9,729 nucleotides of DNA from JBKPNX01 sp046732855 (GTDB lineage Bacteria > Pseudomonadota > Alphaproteobacteria > Geminicoccales > Geminicoccaceae). A program made the translations under genes and the position numbers. Below, in pieces: positions 6,613-9,729 of the stretch. The first letter of the stretch is position 1; the number at the start of each line of letters is the position of its first letter. The stretch is taken from the NCBI GenBank assembly GCA_046732855.1, contig JBKPNX010000078.1, positions 1 through 9,729 of the forward strand, given 5' to 3'. The notes under the pieces are model-generated. The model had not been told where the DNA came from. It did not search any database and worked only from the letters and a program-made list of their open reading frames with translations.

Positions 6613-7182
6613 TCAGCCCTGCCACTCCACCGTGTGCGCGCCCGGATCGGCGTGCGGCACGACGGGCGGTGAGCCTTGCACGCTGCCGAGATGGATGATG
6701 CCGAGCAGACGATCGCTCGGGGCGAGGCCGAGCGAGCCCTTGACGTGCTCGTCATAGGCATTGGCGCCGGTCAGCCATTTTGCGCCAAAGCCCTGGGCAT
6801 GCGCCGCGATCAGAATGTTCTGCGCCGCGGCGGCGGTCGACAGGATCTGCTCGATCTCCGGAATCTTGGGATGCTGCGCATCGATAGTCGCGGCCACCGC
6901 GATCAGGAGCGGGGCGCGGAGTGGCCGGGCGCGCTCCTGCTCGAGCGCGGCCGCGGGGGCGTCCGGCTGGCGCCGCAGCAGCGCGGCGGCGAACACCTCG
7001 CCTAGACGCGCGCGCGCCGGCCCCCTGATCACGATGAAGCGCCAGGGCCGCAGCTTGCCGTGGTCGGGCGCGCTGCTGCCCGCGGCGAGGATGCGCTCCA
7101 GCGCCGTCTCGTCCGGCCCCGGCTCGCCGAGAAACGCCGGCGGGACCGACTGCCGCGTCAGAACTGCCTCGAGCGCATCCAT
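6613..7182 (-). CDS. Nitroreductase family oxidoreductase, YdjA-like
   Basis: This 189-residue FMN-dependent NAD(P)H oxidoreductase has the compact length of the YdjA subgroup. The diagnostic segment SAPDHGKLRPWRF is at 37-49; in YdjA the matching stretch (APDHxxxxPWRF) helps form the FMN site and dimer. R10 and S12 match the usual N-terminal RRS phosphate-binding motif, although the middle residue is Gln. Later landmarks are AAAAQNILIAAHAQGFGAKW and LGIIHLGS. The physiological substrate is unknown for the whole subgroup. The ATG has GAGG at about 8 nt. It is followed by the dodecin gene and diverges from the MaoC-type gene across 233 nt. Confidence 0.92.
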   Translation of the reverse strand: MDALEAVLTRQSVPPAFLGEPGPDETALERILAAGSSAPDHGKLRPWRFIVIRGPARARLGEVFAAALLRRQPDAPAAALEQERARPLRAPLLIAVAATIDAQHPKIPEIEQILSTAAAAQNILIAAHAQGFGAKWLTGANAYDEHVKGSLGLAPSDRLLGIIHLGSVQGSPPVVPHADPGAHTVEWQG

Positions 7183-7341
7183 GGCCCGGCCTCATGTCGT
7201 TGGTGCAGGCGCTTTGTGCCGCGAGAGCGCGGGCAAGACAAGCCCCGGAGCCCCGCCAAATGCCGCTTTAATGGTCGCGCAAGCAAAAGCTCGTATGCTC
7301 GATCAACACGTTCGATGTTGCGTCGCCATATCGGCGGAACC

Positions 7342-7371
7342 TTGATTTTCTTCGCCGGTTTCGTCTATATT
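7342..7371 (+). promoter_or_regulatory. Promoter of the MaoC-type gene
   Basis: TTGATT (7342-7347) and TATATT (7366-7371) are separated by 18 bases. The -10 matches 5 of 6 consensus bases and the -35 matches 4 of 6. The stretch stands out as AT-rich in GC-rich DNA. The start site would fall near 7378, leaving a leader of about 38 nt. Confidence 0.6.
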
Positions 7372-7384
7372 GTGCGGCGCACAA
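7370..7384. promoter_or_regulatory. Operator-like palindrome over the MaoC start site
   Basis: TTGTGC-GGC-GCACAA is a perfect 6-base inverted repeat with a 3-base centre. It overlaps the last bases of the -10 and the expected transcription start. This is where a repressor would act. The binding protein is not identifiable from the window. Confidence 0.45.
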
Positions 7385-7415
7385 GAAGTGGCGGGGACCC
7401 TGGAGGGGTATCGCG

Positions 7416-7856
7416 ATGGACGACCGGCACGGGCACTACTTCGAGGACCTGGCGCCCGGCATGAGCGCCGTCTTCAGCAAGACGGTCACCGAGGCCGATC
7501 TGCTGATGTTCGCGGGAGTCTCCGGCGACACCAACCCGCTCCACCTGGACGAGGAGTTCGCCAGCCGCACCATCTTCGAGAGCCGCATCGCCCACGGCAT
7601 GCTGACCGCGAGCCTGGTCTCGACCGTGCTCGGCACGCGGCTGCCCGGCCCGGGGGCGGTCTACGTCAGCCAGAGCATCCGCTTTCTCGCACCGGTGCGG
7701 ATCGGCGACACGGTGATCGCCCGCGCTCAGGTCGCCGAGCTGGTCGAAGAGAAGCGCCGCGTGCGCATGACCACGGTATGCATGGTCGGCGACAAGAAGG
7801 TCATGGACGGCGAGGCCGTGCTCATGGTCCCGCTGCGGCCAAACGGCGCCAAGTAG
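7416..7856 (+). CDS. MaoC-type (R)-specific enoyl-CoA hydratase-like protein
   Basis: This 146-residue single hot-dog-fold protein has the PhaJ-like hydratase 2 motif: D38 and H43 in SGDTNPLHLDEEFA, with the same five-residue spacing as the catalytic Asp31/His36 of Aeromonas PhaJ. The IAHGML segment follows. Family members hydrate trans-2-enoyl-CoA to (R)-3-hydroxyacyl-CoA, linking beta-oxidation to polyester or other acyl pathways; the acyl chain preferred here is unknown. The ATG has a strong GGAGGGG site about 7 nt upstream, and a good promoter precedes it. It diverges from the nitroreductase-dodecin pair and is followed by the DUF29 block. No PHA synthase is present, so a role in PHA supply is not supported by context. 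Confidence 0.92.
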   Translation: MDDRHGHYFEDLAPGMSAVFSKTVTEADLLMFAGVSGDTNPLHLDEEFASRTIFESRIAHGMLTASLVSTVLGTRLPGPGAVYVSQSIRFLAPVRIGDTVIARAQVAELVEEKRRVRMTTVCMVGDKKVMDGEAVLMVPLRPNGAK

Positions 7857-7947
7857 GCCACCTCAGTCATATCAAACTGGTTCCTCGCGCGGCGTGACGG
7901 GGCGCGGCTCCGATGCTAGGCTCGCGCGAGCGGACTGGAGCGCGGCG

Positions 7948-8442
7948 ATGGCCACTCGGGCGGCGCAGCTGTACGATAGGGATTTCTACGCCTGGACGCG
8001 CGATCAGGCGGCGGCACTGCGGCGTCTCGCCGATCGACGCTGGAATGGCCCGCTCGACCTCCTCCACCTCGCCGAGGAAATCGAAGACTTGGGCAGCGAG
8101 CAGCAGTGGGCGGTGGAGAGCCAGCTCGAGCGCATCATCGAGCATCTGCTCAAGCTGGAATATTCGCCGAGCACTGACCCGCGGCGCCAGTGGATGATTT
8201 CCGTGATCGACGCGCGCGGTGAAATCGAGCGGCGCATGAGCGCGACTATCCAGCGCGAGGTCGAACCAGGCCTGCCGGACCGCTATCGACGCGCGCGCCG
8301 CAAAGCCGAACTGGCGCTGCTCGACCACGGCGCGGCTGACGCCGCCCGAGAGTTGCCGCCCGCCTGCCCCTACGATTTTGCCGACCTCCTCGCCGACGAA
8401 TGGTGGCCGGCCAACCGCCATGGCCTGACCGACCAGGTCTAG
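7948..8442 (+). CDS. DUF29 domain-containing protein (intact copy)
   Basis: This 164-residue protein has the complete DUF29 pattern: LYDRDFYAWTRDQAAALRRL near the N-terminus, then HLAEEIEDLGSEQQWAVESQ, the hydrophobic IIEHLLKLEY helix, and a C-terminal CPYDFADLLADEWWP. The function of DUF29 is unknown; members are soluble, mostly helical, and often occur as clusters of paralogues in alphaproteobacteria and cyanobacteria. ATG 7948 is preferred over an in-frame GTG at 7894 because the DUF29 homology starts there and GGAG lies about 8 nt upstream. Two truncated paralogues follow within 340 nt. It lies 91 nt after the MaoC-type gene on the same strand and may share its transcript. Confidence 0.88.
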   Translation: MATRAAQLYDRDFYAWTRDQAAALRRLADRRWNGPLDLLHLAEEIEDLGSEQQWAVESQLERIIEHLLKLEYSPSTDPRRQWMISVIDARGEIERRMSATIQREVEPGLPDRYRRARRKAELALLDHGAADAARELPPACPYDFADLLADEWWPANRHGLTDQV

Positions 8443-8454
8443 GGGATCCTCCGG

Positions 8455-8583
8455 GTGGCGACCCGACCCGAACGGCTCCACGAGAGCGACCTCTACGCCT
8501 GGACCCGCGATCAGGCGACGACACTTCGTCGCCTCGCCAGCCCTAGGCCGACCGTGGACCTCGACTTCGAGCACCTGATCGAG
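8455..8583 (+). pseudogene. Truncated DUF29 gene, 5' fragment (plus copy)
   Basis: From GTG 8455 the first 43 codons are clearly DUF29 (ESDLYAWTRDQATTLRRL, then VDLDFEHLIE). The homology stops abruptly at 8583; the expected EEIEDLG segment and the remaining 100 or so residues are missing. The frame stays open to TAA at 8878-8880, but beyond 8583 it reads the antisense of the opposing DUF29 fragment, so the 141-residue translation is probably not a real protein. It begins 12 nt after the stop of the intact DUF29 gene, as a decayed tandem copy would. Confidence 0.72.
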
Positions 8584-8587
8584 CAGA

Positions 8588-8607
8588 GGCCGACTTGGGC
8601 GTCGGCC
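8588..8607. other. Stem-loop between the two DUF29 fragments
   Basis: A perfect 7-bp stem, GGCCGAC/GTCGGCC, with a TTGGGC loop lies in the 66-base gap between the inverted arms. It has no U-tract on either side. It may mark the junction where the copies were broken, or end transcription from both sides. Confidence 0.35.
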
Positions 8608-8628
8608 CAGCGGGATGCAATCCACGGT

Positions 8629-8778
8629 CATGCCCCAATCTTCCACCTCCTCGATCAGGTGCGGAAAATCGAGGTCGACGTTTGGGCGGGTTGCGGCGAG
8701 ACGGCGCAGCGCCGCCGCCTGGCGCTGGGTCCAGACGTAAAAGTCCTCGTCGTAAAGATCCTCGATCCGGCTCGCCAT
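8629..8778 (-). pseudogene. Truncated DUF29 gene, 5' fragment (minus copy)
   Basis: From ATG 8778 the minus strand encodes about 50 DUF29 residues (LYDEDFYVWTQRQAAALRRL, then HLIEEVEDWG). Homology then ends near 8629 and the frame runs on as antisense of the other two DUF29 copies, staying open to 7867. Over the first 43 codons it shares about 63% residues (27/43) and 67% bases (86/129) with the plus copy, by my hand count and without gaps. The C-terminal two-thirds of the domain is absent. It diverges from ribF, 109 nt away. Confidence 0.72.
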
Positions 8779-8809
8779 GATGTTGGGTGCTTGAGATCGT
8801 GCGCAGGCT

Positions 8810-8848
8810 ACCACACCGGGGCCTGTGGTCGAAAGCCCTGCGGCAGGG
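8810..8848. other. Two hairpins upstream of ribF
   Basis: One stem is ACCACA/TGTGGT (8810-8815 and 8824-8829). The second is CCCTG/CAGGG with a 3-base loop (8836-8848), followed on the plus strand by GCCTTTAC. They lie before the candidate ribF promoter, so they may end upstream plus-strand transcription rather than form a ribF leader. Confidence 0.3.
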
Positions 8849-8851
8849 GCC

Positions 8852-8881
8852 TTTACAGTTGCGCCGGCGCGCAGGCATAAC
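8852..8881 (+). promoter_or_regulatory. Candidate ribF promoter
   Basis: TTTACA (8852-8857) and CATAAC (8876-8881) are separated by 18 bases, with 5/6 and 4/6 consensus matches. Initiation about 7 bases past the -10 would fall on or next to the ribF ATG at 8888. That fits the lack of a convincing Shine-Dalgarno there. Confidence 0.4.
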
Positions 8882-8887
8882 CCGGCC

Positions 8888-9729
8888 ATGCAGATTCACC
8901 GCGGCTACTGGAGCCTGCCGCAATCCGCCCTGCACGGGGTGGTGGCGATCGGCAACTTCGACGGCGTCCACCGCGGCCACCGCGCCCTGATCGCGACGGC
9001 GCGGGAGCGGGCGGAAGAACTAGGGGCGCCGCTCGGTGTGATCACCTTCGAGCCGCATCCGCGCGAGGTGCTCGCGCCCGACCAGGCGCCGCCCCGCCTC
9101 ACCCCGTTCCGGACCAAGGTGCGCATCCTGCGACAACTCGGGGTGCGCGAGCTGTTCGCGCTCGCCTTCAACCAGCATCTCATGAACAAGTCGCCCGAGC
9201 AGTTCGTGCACGACGTGCTGGCGGGCGGGCTCGGCGTGCGCCACGTGGTGGTCGGCTTCGACTTCCGATTCGGGCACCGGCGCGCGGGCGATGCCGACCT
9301 TCTGGCCACGCTCGGTCGCGAGTACGGCTTCGGCGCGACGCTGATCGAGCCGGTGGCCTGGCGCGGCGAAGTCTGCTCCTCGAGCCGCATTCGCGCGGCC
9401 ATCATCAGGGGCGACGTCGCGCTCGCGCGCGATCTGCTCGGCCACCCGTTCCTGGTCGAGGGTCGCGTGGTCGAGGGCGACCGCCGCGGCCGCGAGCTCG
9501 GCTACCCGACCGCGAACGTGCGCCCGGGCAGGCGGGGCCTGTGGCCGGCCGACGGCGTCTATGCGGTGCGCGCGGCGGCGGATCCGGACGAGGCGGTCTG
9601 GCACGATGCGGTGGCGAGCGTGGGGGTGCGCCCGACCTTCGGCGGCGGCGCGCGCGTCCTCGAGATCCATGTGTTCGACCGCAAGCTCGATCTGTACGGG
9701 CGCCGGGTCTGCTGCGCGTTCATCGAGCG
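8888..9729 (+). CDS. ribF: Bifunctional riboflavin kinase/FAD synthetase (3' end cut by window)
   Basis: The frame is open from ATG 8888 to the window edge, giving 280 of roughly 310 residues. The N-terminal nucleotidyltransferase (FMN adenylylation) domain shows GNFDGVHRGH at 22-31, FEPHPREVL, GFDFRFGHRRAGD and the SSSRIR motif. The C-terminal riboflavin kinase domain shows GDRRGRELGYPTAN, with G205-N210 forming the ATP/flavin site, then ADGVYAV, SVGVRPTFGG and the start of the last conserved stretch, LDLYGRRV. It makes FMN and FAD from riboflavin in the cytoplasm. ATG 8888 matches the usual family start. The upstream 19 bases hold only a distant GCAGG, so a leaderless message is possible. 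No FMN riboswitch precedes it. Confidence 0.97.
   Translation, partial: MQIHRGYWSLPQSALHGVVAIGNFDGVHRGHRALIATARERAEELGAPLGVITFEPHPREVLAPDQAPPRLTPFRTKVRILRQLGVRELFALAFNQHLMNKSPEQFVHDVLAGGLGVRHVVVGFDFRFGHRRAGDADLLATLGREYGFGATLIEPVAWRGEVCSSSRIRAAIIRGDVALARDLLGHPFLVEGRVVEGDRRGRELGYPTANVRPGRRGLWPADGVYAVRAAADPDEAVWHDAVASVGVRPTFGGGARVLEIHVFDRKLDLYGRRVCCAFIE

Larger units (their letters stand above)
8455..8778. repeat. Degenerate inverted repeat of DUF29 5' ends
   Basis: Arms 8455-8583 and 8650-8778 are each 129 bases, inverted and in codon register, and flank a 66-base centre. The innermost 12 bases (CACCTGATCGAG at 8572-8583 and its complement at 8650-8661) are perfectly matched. Confidence 0.7.

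Noticed and set aside
7281..7305. CAACA/TGTTG repeat and nearby TTGATC as a nitroreductase promoter/operator
   Set aside because: The stem is only 5 bases and no acceptable -10 follows, so no promoter is called for the minus strand here.
8455..8778. Inverted DUF29 repeat as an insertion sequence or integron-type element
   Set aside because: The arms are coding 5' ends of paralogous genes, with no transposase, no target-site duplication and no attachment-site motif.
8779..8887. FMN riboswitch upstream of ribF
   Set aside because: Two hairpins are present, but none of the conserved FMN element blocks can be found and the region (109 nt) appears too short for the full structure.

Overview
This is a GC-rich window (high by eye throughout) with dense, short-spaced bacterial genes. 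It most resembles a chromosomal segment of an alphaproteobacterium, perhaps Rhodospirillales-like. That placement is an inference from base composition, DUF29 paralogues, LAO/HisJ-type transport genes and a MaoC-type gene close to ribF. I see no tRNA, rRNA, CRISPR array, transposase or phage gene.

Layout. The left edge holds the last 56 codons of a metallophosphoesterase (+), then a complete BKACE/DUF849 beta-keto acid cleavage enzyme (+). Converging on it is a minus-strand transport block, read right to left: nucleoside hydrolase (6238-5258), periplasmic binding protein 2 (5034-4249), a GFA/CENP-V-type zinc protein (4236-3844), binding protein 1 (3556-2771), and two amino-acid ABC permeases (2726-2034 and 2030-1293). 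The two binding proteins are both 261 residues and align without gaps at about 81% identity (my hand count, 211/261). Each has the same candidate promoter hexamers about 110 nt upstream of its start. No ATP-binding subunit lies in the window.

Right of that is a minus-strand pair, a YdjA-like nitroreductase followed 22 nt later by a dodecin. Both belong to flavin-binding families. Divergent from them is a MaoC-type hydratase (+) with a good sigma70-like promoter and a perfect interrupted palindrome over its expected start site. Then come an intact DUF29 gene (+) and two truncated DUF29 5' ends facing each other as a degenerate inverted repeat. Finally ribF (riboflavin kinase/FAD synthetase, +) runs off the right edge, with a promoter placed so that its mRNA could be leaderless.

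How the genes may work together. The minus block looks like uptake of a polar or basic amino acid by two paralogous binding proteins feeding one permease pair. The nitroreductase, dodecin and ribF form a loose flavin-related neighbourhood. I find no clear evidence of a wholly new system. The observations most worth checking are the duplicated binding-protein/promoter unit with a GFA gene inside it, the nitroreductase-dodecin pair, the inverted DUF29 fragments, the MaoC operator-like palindrome and the possible leaderless ribF.
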